Assembly (NCBI GenBank): GCA_964391365.1 | Contig: CAYMKW010000025.1 | Coordinates: forward strand, 1-32,236 | Reading direction: 5' to 3' | Length of the DNA stretch: 32,236 nt | Source of the DNA: SXMI01 sp964391365 | GTDB lineage: Bacteria > Actinomycetota > Acidimicrobiia > Acidimicrobiales > Microtrichaceae | Shown: positions 22,026 through 29,500 of the stretch, piece by piece | Numbering within the stretch: the first letter of the stretch is position 1 | Layout of the letters: each line of letters starts with the position of its first letter | Notes under the pieces: generated by a model | Told to the model about the DNA's origin: nothing | The model's database searches: none | Seen by the model: only the letters and a program-made list of their open reading frames with translations | Translations under genes and position numbers: made by a program

Positions 22026-23494
22026 ACGGCGGACTGGCGCTCTTCGTCGGCCTGCCACTGGCCGGGACCGCGGTGTGCTTCGTCCTCGCCGCGTCCCAGC
22101 GGATCCAGCGGGTGGTCGCCCTCGTCTGCAGCGCCGCACTCACGGTGGCGGCAGTGCTCCTGCTCGTCCACGTGGACAGCCACGGTCCGGTGACGACCTC
22201 GATGGGCGGCTGGCCCGACGCCATCTCGATCACCTTCGTCGCCGATCGACTCGGCGCGCTCATGCTGGTGGTCGGGAACCTGATGATGCTGGCGGTCCTC
22301 GTGTACGCCGTCGCCCAGGGTTCGAGCGACGAGCGGTCACCGTGGTACGCACCGGCCTACCTGGCGTTGATCGCCGGCGTGAGCGGGGCGTTCCTGGCGG
22401 GCGACCTGTTCAACCTGTTCGTGTGCTTCGAGATCCTCCTGATCTCCAGCTACGTACTCCTGACGCTCGAGGGCAGCGACGACCAGATCCGCTCGGGAAC
22501 CACCTACGTCGTGCTCAACGTGGTCGAGTCGTTGGTGCTCGTGACCGGCGTGGCGCTCGTCTACGCCACGACCGGCACCCTGTCCATGGCCGAGCTCCCC
22601 GACCGTCTGGCAGCGCTCCCGGACGGGGTCGCTCTCGGCCTCAGCCTCCTCCTCCTCGTGGCGTTCGGCCTGAAGGCCGCCGTGTTCCCCCTGTTCTCCT
22701 GGCTGCCCGACAGCTACCCGGCGGCGCCCAGTCCGGTCAGCGCAGTGTTCGCCGGTCTGCTGACCAAGGTCGGGGTCTACGCCATCCTGCGGACCCAGAC
22801 ACAGTGGTTCCCGGGCACCAACCGGACCCTCCTGCTGGTCGTGGCCGCCGCGACGATGGTCGTCGGGGTCCTGGGGGCGATCGCCCAGTCCGACATCAAG
22901 CGGATCCTGAGCTTCCACATCGTCAGCCAGATCGGCTACATGATCGCCGGGATCGCACTGGGTGGCGTCGCGGCCGTCTCGGCCGTCGTGTTCTACGTCG
23001 TGCACCACATCCCCGTGAAGACGTCGCTGTTCCTCGTCGACGGGGTCGTGGAACAGGACACCGGAACGAGTGCGCTCGACCGGCTGAGCGGACTCGCACG
23101 GAGATCGGGGGCACTGGCCGTGCTGTTCATCGTCCCGGCGCTCAGCCTGGCGGGACTGCCGCCGTTCTCGGGGTTCGTCGGCAAGCTCGGCATCGTGTCG
23201 GTCGGCCTGGACCAAGGCCAGTGGTGGATCGTCGGCGTGGCACTGGTCGTGTCCATCCTGACGCTCGTCTCCATGATGAAGATCTGGACGGGCGCGTTCT
23301 GGGGACCGGCACCGACGGACGACCGGCCCGGTGTCCTGCGGCACCACCGGCTGATGTCGGCCGTGACTGCGGTCGTCGTCGTGCTGACCCTGGCCGTGGC
23401 CGTGTTCGCCGGACCGATCTACCGCTTCGCGGAGCGGACCGCCGGCGACCTGCTCGCGACGTCGACGTCGGCGAGCGCACCGGAGGCACCGTGA
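22022..23494 (+). CDS. mrpD: Mrp antiporter subunit D
   Basis: The 490-residue protein is a NuoM/N-like proton-translocating subunit with about fourteen helices. Glu137 in NLFVCFEILLISSYVLL and Lys218 in FGLKAAVFPLFSWLPDSYP match, in position and context, the Glu and Lys shown to be essential in Bacillus MrpD. SPVSAVFAGLLTKVGVYAI carries the next lysine, and SFHIVSQIGYMIAGIALGG and HHIPVKTSLFLVDGVVEQ follow in the expected order. It starts at a GTG inside the mrpC stop (GTGA). The presence of subunits B, E, F and G separates this locus from a Nuo complex I operon. Confidence 0.96.
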   Translation: MNGGLALFVGLPLAGTAVCFVLAASQRIQRVVALVCSAALTVAAVLLLVHVDSHGPVTTSMGGWPDAISITFVADRLGALMLVVGNLMMLAVLVYAVAQGSSDERSPWYAPAYLALIAGVSGAFLAGDLFNLFVCFEILLISSYVLLTLEGSDDQIRSGTTYVVLNVVESLVLVTGVALVYATTGTLSMAELPDRLAALPDGVALGLSLLLLVAFGLKAAVFPLFSWLPDSYPAAPSPVSAVFAGLLTKVGVYAILRTQTQWFPGTNRTLLLVVAAATMVVGVLGAIAQSDIKRILSFHIVSQIGYMIAGIALGGVAAVSAVVFYVVHHIPVKTSLFLVDGVVEQDTGTSALDRLSGLARRSGALAVLFIVPALSLAGLPPFSGFVGKLGIVSVGLDQGQWWIVGVALVVSILTLVSMMKIWTGAFWGPAPTDDRPGVLRHHRLMSAVTAVVVVLTLAVAVFAGPIYRFAERTAGDLLATSTSASAPEAP

Positions 23495-24075
23495 CCGCTG
23501 CGACCCGGCCGGGAGCAGGCGCCAGGACACACCGCCGCTGGCTGCAGGCGGTCTTCCTGTTGGTGGTCTGGTGCACGCTGTGGGGCGAGGTGAGCTGGGG
23601 CAACCTGCTGAGCGGCGTGGTCGTCGTGGCGGCGACGCTCGCCTGGTGCCCCCGACCCGACCGACGCCACCGCCTGCACCCCATCGCGACGGTGCGGTTC
23701 GGTGCCACGTTCCTCTGGCTGTTGGTGACCTCGTCGGTGTCGATCGCCGCGACCGTCCTGCGACCCCGGCCGGATCGACTCCGGGCGGGCGTCGTCAACT
23801 GCCCGCTGCGCAGCGACGACCCGCTCGTGGCCACCGTCGTCGCGGACTCGATCACCCTGACCCCGGGCACCCTCACGCTCGACGTGCACGCCGAACCCCC
23901 GTCGCTCGACGTCCACGTCCTGGGCCTGGGCGACCCCGACGACGTACGGGCCGACGTCGCCCGGTTGGAGCGTCTCGTCCTGGGGGCCATCACACCGGTC
24001 GACACCGGCAGCACGCCGCTCGACACCGGCTCCACGCCGCTCGACACCGGCACCACGCCGGGGGCCGAGCCGTGA
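23491..24075 (+). CDS. mrpE: Mrp antiporter subunit E with a repeat tail
   Basis: The 194-residue protein has two hydrophobic helices near the N-terminus (QAVFLLVVWCTLWGEVSW, then LLSGVVVVAATLAW) and a third (FGATFLWLLVTSSVSIAATV). The MrpE domain follows, with VADSITLTPGTLTLDVHAEP, the family signature. It is normally followed by a short cytoplasmic end. Here the protein continues with three copies of a seven-residue unit, TP(V/L)DTG(S/T). The gene starts at a GTG overlapping the mrpD stop and its stop overlaps mrpF. Confidence 0.94.
   Translation: MTAATRPGAGARTHRRWLQAVFLLVVWCTLWGEVSWGNLLSGVVVVAATLAWCPRPDRRHRLHPIATVRFGATFLWLLVTSSVSIAATVLRPRPDRLRAGVVNCPLRSDDPLVATVVADSITLTPGTLTLDVHAEPPSLDVHVLGLGDPDDVRADVARLERLVLGAITPVDTGSTPLDTGSTPLDTGTTPGAEP
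23992..24054 (+). repeat. mrpE: Three tandem 21-base units at the 3' end of mrpE
   Basis: Units at 23992-24012, 24013-24033 and 24034-24054 encode TPVDTGS, TPLDTGS and TPLDTGT. They differ by only a few bases, which suggests recent slippage or unequal exchange. They lie after the conserved MrpE domain. Confidence 0.9.
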
Positions 24076-24332
24076 TCGTCGCGGTCACCATCGCCAGCGT
24101 GCTGCTCACCGCCGCCGGGATCGTGAGCATCGCGCACGTCGTCCGCTCGACGAACGTCCCGGACCGGGCGGTCGGCCTGGACCTGGTGACGTCGGTGATC
24201 ATCAACACCCTGGCGGTGCTGACGGCCTGGTCCTACCAACCAACCGTCGTCACCCTCGTGATCCTGCTCACCGTCTTCTCGTTCCTCGGGAGCGTCGCGG
24301 TCGCTCGCTTCATCGATCGGACCAGACGATGA
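24072..24332 (+). CDS. mrpF: Mrp antiporter subunit F
   Basis: The 86-residue protein has three hydrophobic helices and the MrpF pattern STNVPDRAVGLDLVTSVIIN, in which the Asp of DRAVGLD is conserved and important for function in studied systems. LVILLTVFSFLGSVAVARFI forms the last helix. It starts at a GTG inside the mrpE stop and ends overlapping mrpG (ATGA). Confidence 0.95.
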   Translation: MIVAVTIASVLLTAAGIVSIAHVVRSTNVPDRAVGLDLVTSVIINTLAVLTAWSYQPTVVTLVILLTVFSFLGSVAVARFIDRTRR

Positions 24333-24661
24333 TCGAGGTGCTCCGCGACGTCGTGGCCGGGACCCTGATGATCGCCGGCGCCGTCCTGGCGCTGATCGCG
24401 GCGATCGGGATGTTCCGGATGCCGGACGTGTACGCCCGGCTCCACGTGGCGACCAAGCCCGCCACGCTGTCGCTGGTGGCGACGCTGGCCGCCGCTGCGA
24501 TCCGCGCCCCGTCCTGGGGTGCAGCGGCACTGCTGGTGCTGGCGCTCGTCCTGCAGCTCTGGACGATCCCCGCTGCCAGCCACCTGCTCGGCCGGGCGAC
24601 CCGGCGCTCCGGTCTCCCTCCGGCATCGCCCGACGCGGTCGACGAGTCGCCGACGGGCTGA
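24329..24661 (+). CDS. mrpG: Mrp antiporter subunit G
   Basis: The 110-residue protein completes the antiporter. It has three hydrophobic helices and the MnhG pattern IAAIGMFRMPDVYARLHVAT, then KPATLSLVATLAAAAI. The ATG at 24329 overlaps the mrpF stop, the only ATG among the internal junctions of the operon. The last 20 residues are soluble. The operon ends here, 24 bases before the convergent STAS gene, and no strong terminator is visible. Confidence 0.95.
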   Translation: MIEVLRDVVAGTLMIAGAVLALIAAIGMFRMPDVYARLHVATKPATLSLVATLAAAAIRAPSWGAAALLVLALVLQLWTIPAASHLLGRATRRSGLPPASPDAVDESPTG

Positions 24662-24685
24662 GTCCGATCCCGACCTGAGGTCCGC

Positions 24686-25045
24686 TCAGCGCGGCCGGTC
24701 GTCGGTGTCGTCCGTGAGGTTGGTGTCGTCGAGGAGGTCGATGTGGTCGACCAACTCGAACGTGGTGTCCAGTCCCAGCTCCTCGAACAGGTCCCGCACC
24801 GCACCCGCCGGGCAGCAGACGACGAAGCGGCCTCCCCGCCGGGTGGAACGGAGCCGGGCGGAGAGCACGACACCGAGCGCCAGGGGGTCGACCAACCCGA
24901 CCTGGCTCAGATCCAGGACCACGGCCGACGGGTCGGTGCGATCGAGCGCCGAGCGCAGCGCCGGCATGGTCGCCAGGTCCACGTCGCCGACGACCCGGGC
25001 GACGGACCACGCGCCACGGTCACCGATCGTGACGTCGAACAGCAT
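24686..25045 (-). CDS. STAS-domain protein, anti-sigma-factor-antagonist-like, lacking the phosphoserine
   Basis: The 119-residue protein is a single STAS domain: WSVARVVGDVDLATMPALRS, then VVLDLSQVGLVDPLALGVVL and RFVVCCPAGAVRDLFEELGL. In SpoIIAA- and BldG-like antagonists the segment after the second strand reads Asp-Ser-Ser/Thr-Gly, and a serine there is phosphorylated by the partner kinase. Here residues 53-56 are DPLA, so no hydroxyl is available. It may be a constitutively active antagonist, or bind another partner. An acidic tail (about 102-119) follows. The ATG at 25045 gives the usual N-terminus. It is divergent from the DUF1998 helicase. In Streptomyces the antagonist gene bldG also lies next to a helicase gene, as I recall. 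Confidence 0.85.
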   Translation of the reverse strand: MLFDVTIGDRGAWSVARVVGDVDLATMPALRSALDRTDPSAVVLDLSQVGLVDPLALGVVLSARLRSTRRGGRFVVCCPAGAVRDLFEELGLDTTFELVDHIDLLDDTNLTDDTDDRPR

Positions 25046-25127
25046 CGGTGGAGCATACGGGTCGGCCGGCCCCGGCGGGTTGGCCGCAACCGCCGGCAGC
25101 GCAGGGGCCCGTAGCCTCGACCCCGTC

Positions 25128-27461
25128 ATGGTCGCACCCTCCGCTGCCGAGCCCACCGGACCCGGCCGGGTGATCGACGAGCTCGTCGAGCAGTGGTCGG
25201 ACGACCCCCGATGCGTCCACGTCGTCCGCCAGCCGGCCCGGCCCGGGAGGACCGCTCCCCTGGAGCCACCACTCGATCCGGGTCTGGCCGAGTTGGTGCC
25301 CCACCGGGACCTCTGGACCCACCAGGCCCGGGCCGCAGCCGGCCTGCGCCGCGGCGAGTCGGTGGTGCTCGCCACGGGCACCGGCTCGGGCAAGTCGCTG
25401 GGCTACCAGCTCGCCGCCGCTGAATCGGCGCTCGCCGGACGGAGCGTGCTCATGGTGTTCCCGACGAAGGCGCTCGCCCGGGACCAGCTCCGGTCGCTGG
25501 CGGGCTGGCGGCTGCCCGGAGTCACGGTGGCCGCGTTCGACGGCGACTGCAGTCGGGAGGAGCGCACCTGGGTGCGGTCCCAAGGCGACGTGGTCGTCAC
25601 CAACCCGGACATGCTCCACCAGGTCCTGCTGCCCGACCACGGGCGGTGGAGCCGGTTCCTGTCGCGACTCGACCTGGTGGTCGTCGACGAGCTCCACGTG
25701 CTGCGCGGTGTCTTCGGGAGTCACGTCGGCCACGTGCTGCGCCGCCTGCGGCGCCTCGCCGAGCACCACGGATCGTCGCCCACGTTCGCGTTCGCGTCGG
25801 CCACGATCGCCACGCCGGAGGAACTCGCCTCGACGCTCTGCGGACAGCAGGTCACGGCGATCACCGAGGACGGCGCGCCACGAGGCCCGCGGACGATCGT
25901 GCTGTGGAACCCGGAGGCGGCGGCCGAGGCGGCCACGGCGGCGGGCGAGGTCGCCGCCGAGCGCTGGTCGCTCCACGGCGAGACCGCTCTCGTCGCCGAG
26001 CGACTCGTGCGTGCCGGACTCCGCACGCTCGTGTTCTGCCGGGCCCGGCGGAGCACCGAGCTGGTCGCCGACGAGCTCCGCCGATCGCTGCCGGGCGATC
26101 TGGCCGCGGGGGTCCGCTCCTACCGGGGCGGGTACCTGGCCGACGAGCGCCGCCGGGTCGAGGCCGAGCTCGCCGACGGGTCGCTGAGCGTCGTCGTGGC
26201 GACGAACGCGTTGGAGCTCGGAGTCGACATCGGCGGCCTCGACGCCGTGGTGCTGAGCGGTTACCCGGGCACCACGGCGTCGTTCCGTCAGCAGGTCGGC
26301 CGGAGCGGGCGGGAACGCCAGCCGTCGCTCGCTGTGCTCGTCTCCGGGCAGGACCAGTTGGACCAGTGGATGGCCCGTCACCCGGACGCCCTGACCGGCC
26401 GGCCGATCGAGCGATCGGTGGTGAACCTGGCGAACCCCGAGGTGATGGTCCCCCAGGTCGGGTGCGCCGCAGCGGAGTGGCCCCTGCGCGCCGCCGACCA
26501 CCGCTACTGGGGTGATGGACTGGACGAGGCCGTGGCCGAACTGGTCCGCACCGAGCGCGCCCGGGTCCGTCACGGCGCCGACGACGGACCCCTCGTCGTC
26601 TGGTCCGGCCGGGGCGCTCCGGCACCGACGATCGGCCTGCGTTCAGCGTCCAGCGGCGAGTACCGGATCCGGACCGGATCCGGGTCCGAGTCCGTGGCGA
26701 TCGCCACCATCGACCGGTCCCGGGTGGCCTCGGCCGCACACCCCGGGGCGATCTACCTGCACCAGGGTCGGGCCTGGCGGGTGGAGCGGGTCGAGCACGC
26801 CGCCAGGACGGTGGTGGTCCGACCCGACCCCGGCGACACCTACACCCAGACCCGCTCGACCACCGACCTGTCGATCCTGGCCACGGACCGCTCCATCGGG
26901 ATCGGCGTCGCGGACCACCACCTGGGCGAGGTCGAGGTGACGACCCAGGTGATCGGCTACCAGATCCGCGATGCGAGCACCCACGAGGTGCTCGACCGGG
27001 TGGACCTGGGCCCGGAGGACGGGATCCACCCGTCGGTGCTCCGGACCCGGGCCGTGTGGACGACCTACCCGCAGTCGCTGATCGCGGCGGCGGGCGTCAC
27101 CCCCGGTGAACTCCCCGGCGCCCTCCACGCCGCCGAGCACGCGGCGATCGGGATCCTGCCTCTGTTCGCAATCTGCGACCGCTGGGACGTGGGCGGGGTG
27201 TCGACCGCGCTGCTCGAGGACACCGGCCAGGCAACGGTGTGCATCCACGACGCCCATCCGGGTGGATCCGGGATCGCCGACCTGGCCTTCGAGGTCGCCC
27301 GCTCCCACCTGGAGGCCACCGCCGAGGTGCTCCGGCAGTGTCCCTGCGAGGACGGTTGCCCGGGCTGCGTGCAGTCACCGAAGTGCGGCAACGGGAACGA
27401 ACCGCTCGACAAGGCGGCTGCGAGACAGCTCCTGGAACGAACCCTGAGCACGAGTGGCTGA
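25128..27461 (+). CDS. DEAD/DEAH helicase with DUF1998 zinc region (MrfA/YprA-like)
   Basis: The 777-residue superfamily 2 helicase has Walker A GTGSGKS at 84-90, DELH at 187-190, motif III SAT at 224-226, then the second RecA domain with VVVATNALELGVDIGGLDAV and QQVGRSGRERQ. The C-terminal DUF1998 part ends in a cysteine cluster, Cys738, Cys740, Cys744, Cys747 and Cys753 (QCPCEDGCPGCVQSPKCG). Bacillus MrfA has this architecture and repairs mitomycin C damage with the nuclease MrfB. No MrfB gene is seen here. The ATG at 25128 is chosen because the conserved region starts about 55 residues later. The frame is open back into mrpG but that part is non-coding. It converges on tadE with 16 bases between stops. 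Confidence 0.92.
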   Translation: MVAPSAAEPTGPGRVIDELVEQWSDDPRCVHVVRQPARPGRTAPLEPPLDPGLAELVPHRDLWTHQARAAAGLRRGESVVLATGTGSGKSLGYQLAAAESALAGRSVLMVFPTKALARDQLRSLAGWRLPGVTVAAFDGDCSREERTWVRSQGDVVVTNPDMLHQVLLPDHGRWSRFLSRLDLVVVDELHVLRGVFGSHVGHVLRRLRRLAEHHGSSPTFAFASATIATPEELASTLCGQQVTAITEDGAPRGPRTIVLWNPEAAAEAATAAGEVAAERWSLHGETALVAERLVRAGLRTLVFCRARRSTELVADELRRSLPGDLAAGVRSYRGGYLADERRRVEAELADGSLSVVVATNALELGVDIGGLDAVVLSGYPGTTASFRQQVGRSGRERQPSLAVLVSGQDQLDQWMARHPDALTGRPIERSVVNLANPEVMVPQVGCAAAEWPLRAADHRYWGDGLDEAVAELVRTERARVRHGADDGPLVVWSGRGAPAPTIGLRSASSGEYRIRTGSGSESVAIATIDRSRVASAAHPGAIYLHQGRAWRVERVEHAARTVVVRPDPGDTYTQTRSTTDLSILATDRSIGIGVADHHLGEVEVTTQVIGYQIRDASTHEVLDRVDLGPEDGIHPSVLRTRAVWTTYPQSLIAAAGVTPGELPGALHAAEHAAIGILPLFAICDRWDVGGVSTALLEDTGQATVCIHDAHPGGSGIADLAFEVARSHLEATAEVLRQCPCEDGCPGCVQSPKCGNGNEPLDKAAARQLLERTLSTSG

Positions 27462-27477
27462 GCCCCGGGGCGAACCG

Positions 27478-27864
27478 TCACGGACCCTCGACGAGCACCG
27501 TCAGGCGCTCACGCAACCTCAGCCCTCCGAGCCCGCGGCCGACGACCGGGACCCGCGTCGGATCAACGGTCACCGTGACCGTTGCGAACCCACCGGGACG
27601 GACGTCCCCGGCGACACCGACCGACGATCGGGACCCGACGCCACTGCGGGCGACCGTCGCCGCCGCGGCCGGTGCGCCGCCGACGGCGGCCGCCCGTGCC
27701 GCGGTCCTCGCCAGGTGGATCGTCACGAGTTGGTCGCGGGCCAGGAGACCGGCCTGGAGCACCACGAGGGCCACGACGACCAGCACCGGGAGGACGAGCG
27801 CCGTCTCCACCGATGCCTGACCCGCGGCCGATCCGGACCGGCGACCCCGTCGGGGAGTACTCAC
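27478..27864 (-). CDS. tadE: TadE-like pseudopilin
   Basis: The 128-residue protein has a basic N-terminus (STPRRGRRSG), a prepilin-type site AAG|QASVETALVLP with Glu at +5, one hydrophobic helix (LPVLVVVALVVLQAGLLA), and then a soluble domain. TadE-like minor pilins have exactly this structure and are cut by a Tad prepilin peptidase, which is not encoded in the window. A run of Ala (TAARAAAVGGAPAAAATVA) follows the helix. The GTG at 27864 overlaps the stop of the Flp-like gene (GTGA). A longer frame upstream crosses two other genes and is rejected. It is the last gene of the Tad operon. Confidence 0.82.
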   Translation of the reverse strand: MSTPRRGRRSGSAAGQASVETALVLPVLVVVALVVLQAGLLARDQLVTIHLARTAARAAAVGGAPAAAATVARSGVGSRSSVGVAGDVRPGGFATVTVTVDPTRVPVVGRGLGGLRLRERLTVLVEGP

Positions 27865-28160
27865 CCCGCAGAGCGCAGGACCCGGCCGACCACCGAGTCG
27901 AACAGCTGACCCACCGCACCGGACCTGGCGACCCAGGCCACCAGCGCCAACGCGACGGCCGCCGCCCCGAGCAGCACCAGCGCGTACTCCACGGTGCCCT
28001 GTCCTCGCTGGGTCAGGGCCCGCGCCTGGAGCCCGGCCACCAGGCGTCGCGGGTGACACCAATGGTTGACCGCCCGCAGGGGGTGGGTGCGCCGACGGCA
28101 GACGTGGCGACCGGACGGGGACGAGCCGATCGACGGCGGGTTCGGGACGGACGATGGCAC
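27861..28160 (-). CDS. Flp-like (DUF4244-type) type IV pilin
   Basis: The 99-residue protein has a basic leader of about 53 residues, then TQRG|QGTVEYALVL with Glu and Tyr at +5 and +6, a hydrophobic helix (YALVLLGAAAVALALVAWVA), and a short C-terminus (GQLFDSVVGRVLRSAG). This is the layout of Flp pilins and of the DUF4244 proteins found in actinobacterial tad loci. It would be the major pilus subunit after cleavage after the Gly. The leader is longer than in classical Flp. AGGAG lies 5 bases before the GTG at 28160 and fixes that start. It is separated from tadC by 36 bases, the only real gap in the operon, which may allow extra translation. Confidence 0.82.
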   Translation of the reverse strand: MPSSVPNPPSIGSSPSGRHVCRRRTHPLRAVNHWCHPRRLVAGLQARALTQRGQGTVEYALVLLGAAAVALALVAWVARSGAVGQLFDSVVGRVLRSAG

Positions 28161-28196
28161 GGTGACTCCTGCGGGAACGATGGAGGGGGTCGGCGG

Positions 28197-28883
28197 TCAC
28201 CGACGATCGACGAGGTCCAGGTCGAGCTGACGAGCGGCCGTCCAACCGACCGGGACGATCGTGACGACGGCGAACGCCGGCAGCACGAACGCGCACAGGG
28301 GCACGATGAGGAGCACGGGCAACTGTCGGATCCTCCGCTCGACGTCGCGACGATGACGGAGGCGGAGGCGCTCCGCATGACGCTGGAGGGCCGGCCCGAC
28401 CGGAGCGCCCGACTCGGACGCCCCGGCCAGCGTGGCGACCAGCGGTCGGGCATCGGCGCCCAGATCCGCCTCGAGCCTCCGGATCGCCGAGTCGAAGGGA
28501 ACCCCGCGGTCGAGTGCAGCGCCGACCGACGAGAACGAGCGCGACGTTCGGTCCGAGCCGGCGACCCCGACGGCGGTGACGGCGGTCGGGAGCGCGAGTC
28601 CGGAGGTCACGGCCACGGCGAGCAGGTCGATGGCGGCCGAGAGCTCCATCCGGTCCGCAGGTACCTCCCGGCCGGGGCGGTCACCGGGGCCACCCAGTTC
28701 GGACGGTCGGGGCCACACGGACCGGCGAGGTGAGGCCCGGCGAGGTGAGGCCCGGCGCGACCCGGGCGGAACGGGCCCAGCCGACCGAGCTGGCGATCCG
28801 GGGTCCCGCAGTGGGAGGGGCCGACGGACCAGGCACCGCCAGACGCCGACCGAGACGGCCAGGGCGAGCACCAGGCCAGTCAC
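28197..28883 (-). CDS. tadC: TadC-like type II/IV secretion membrane protein
   Basis: The 228-residue protein contains one T2SSF domain: ELSAAIDLLAVAVTSGLALP at its start, RPLVATLAGASESGAPVGPA in the middle, and a last helical pair including IRQLPVLLIVPLCAFVLPAF. An N-terminal hydrophobic stretch (VTGLVLALAVSVGVW) is followed by a basic Pro/Ser/Arg linker (SRRASPRRASPRRSVWPR). TadB and TadC form the inner-membrane platform of the pilus. The GTG at 28883 overlaps the tadB stop (GTGA). Confidence 0.85.
   Translation of the reverse strand: MTGLVLALAVSVGVWRCLVRRPLPLRDPGSPARSAGPVPPGSRRASPRRASPRRSVWPRPSELGGPGDRPGREVPADRMELSAAIDLLAVAVTSGLALPTAVTAVGVAGSDRTSRSFSSVGAALDRGVPFDSAIRRLEADLGADARPLVATLAGASESGAPVGPALQRHAERLRLRHRRDVERRIRQLPVLLIVPLCAFVLPAFAVVTIVPVGWTAARQLDLDLVDRR
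28724..28753 (-). repeat. tadC: Two tandem 15-base units in tadC
   Basis: GGCGAGGTGAGGCCC occurs twice in a row. On the coding strand it gives the duplicated RASPR in the linker between the first helix and the T2SSF domain. It is in frame and harmless to the reading frame, and probably arose by slippage. Confidence 0.85.
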
Positions 28884-29500
28884 CGGAGGGACCGCGCCAC
28901 GAGCCACCGCGCCACGACGAGTCCCAAGGCGTCGAGGACCCCGGCCACGACGATGCACGCGGCACCCACCGGGGTGGAGAGGAGGGTGTGCGCGACCGCT
29001 GGGTCCACCAGAGCGAACAGGAGCGCTCCCAGCACCGGCAGCGCAGCCAGCACCGCAGTCGAGGTCCGCACCTGCGCCACGAGCGCACTCGTCTCGTCGG
29101 CCACCTCGAGTTGGTCGCCGATGGCGACCGACACCCCGTCGAGCGCCACGGCCAGATCGCCACCGTGGTCCGCCGCGAAGCGGCAGGCGTGGGCGAGCGA
29201 GCGGATCGAGGACCGGCCCGATGCCCGAGCCCACTCGGCCACGGAATCGTCCAGGCTCCAGCCTCGCCCCGTCCGGTCCAGGACGGCGCCCACCTGCTCG
29301 CCGAGCGGACCGGCGGCGGTCGCCGTCTCGGCCAGAGCGGTGGTCAGGGTCGCACCCGTGCGCACGCTGCCGGCCAGGTCACCCGCCAGCGTGGCCGCCG
29401 CCAGGTCGGTCGCCCGCGCCTTCCGGCCCGCCCGACGCGATACGACGGCCCGCCGGGCCAGGACGGCGCCGATCGCCGTGAGCACGGCCAGGACGATCAC
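28880..29500 (-). CDS. tadB: TadB-like type II/IV secretion membrane protein
   Basis: The 206-residue protein has an N-terminal helix (VIVLAVLTAIGAVLA), a T2SSF domain (LAGDLAGSVRTGATLTTALA, then LAHACRFAADHGGDLAVALD), and C-terminal helices (STAVLAALPVLGALLFALV and VGAACIVVAGVLDALGLVVA). It is shorter than proteobacterial TadB, as in other actinobacterial tad loci. The GTG at 29500 overlaps the tadA stop, and its own stop overlaps tadC, both as GTGA. Confidence 0.87.
   Translation of the reverse strand: MIVLAVLTAIGAVLARRAVVSRRAGRKARATDLAAATLAGDLAGSVRTGATLTTALAETATAAGPLGEQVGAVLDRTGRGWSLDDSVAEWARASGRSSIRSLAHACRFAADHGGDLAVALDGVSVAIGDQLEVADETSALVAQVRTSTAVLAALPVLGALLFALVDPAVAHTLLSTPVGAACIVVAGVLDALGLVVARWLVARSLR

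Noticed and set aside
22337..23530. A 397-codon minus-strand frame across mrpD
   Set aside because: A compositional shadow of mrpD, which has its essential Glu and Lys in the right positions on the other strand.
18788..24661. The antiporter operon as a complex I (nuo) locus
   Set aside because: Subunits A, C and D resemble NuoL, K and M/N, but B, E, F and G are specific to Mrp and no peripheral-arm Nuo subunits are present.
24519..25127. N-terminal extension of the helicase frame back into mrpG
   Set aside because: The extra residues are low-complexity, antisense to the STAS gene and overlapping mrpG. The conserved helicase begins after ATG 25128.
27865..28296. N-terminal extension of the tadE frame
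   Set aside because: It would overlap the Flp-like gene in another frame and reads as Arg/Pro/Gly-rich noise. GTG 27864 within GTGA fits the operon pattern.
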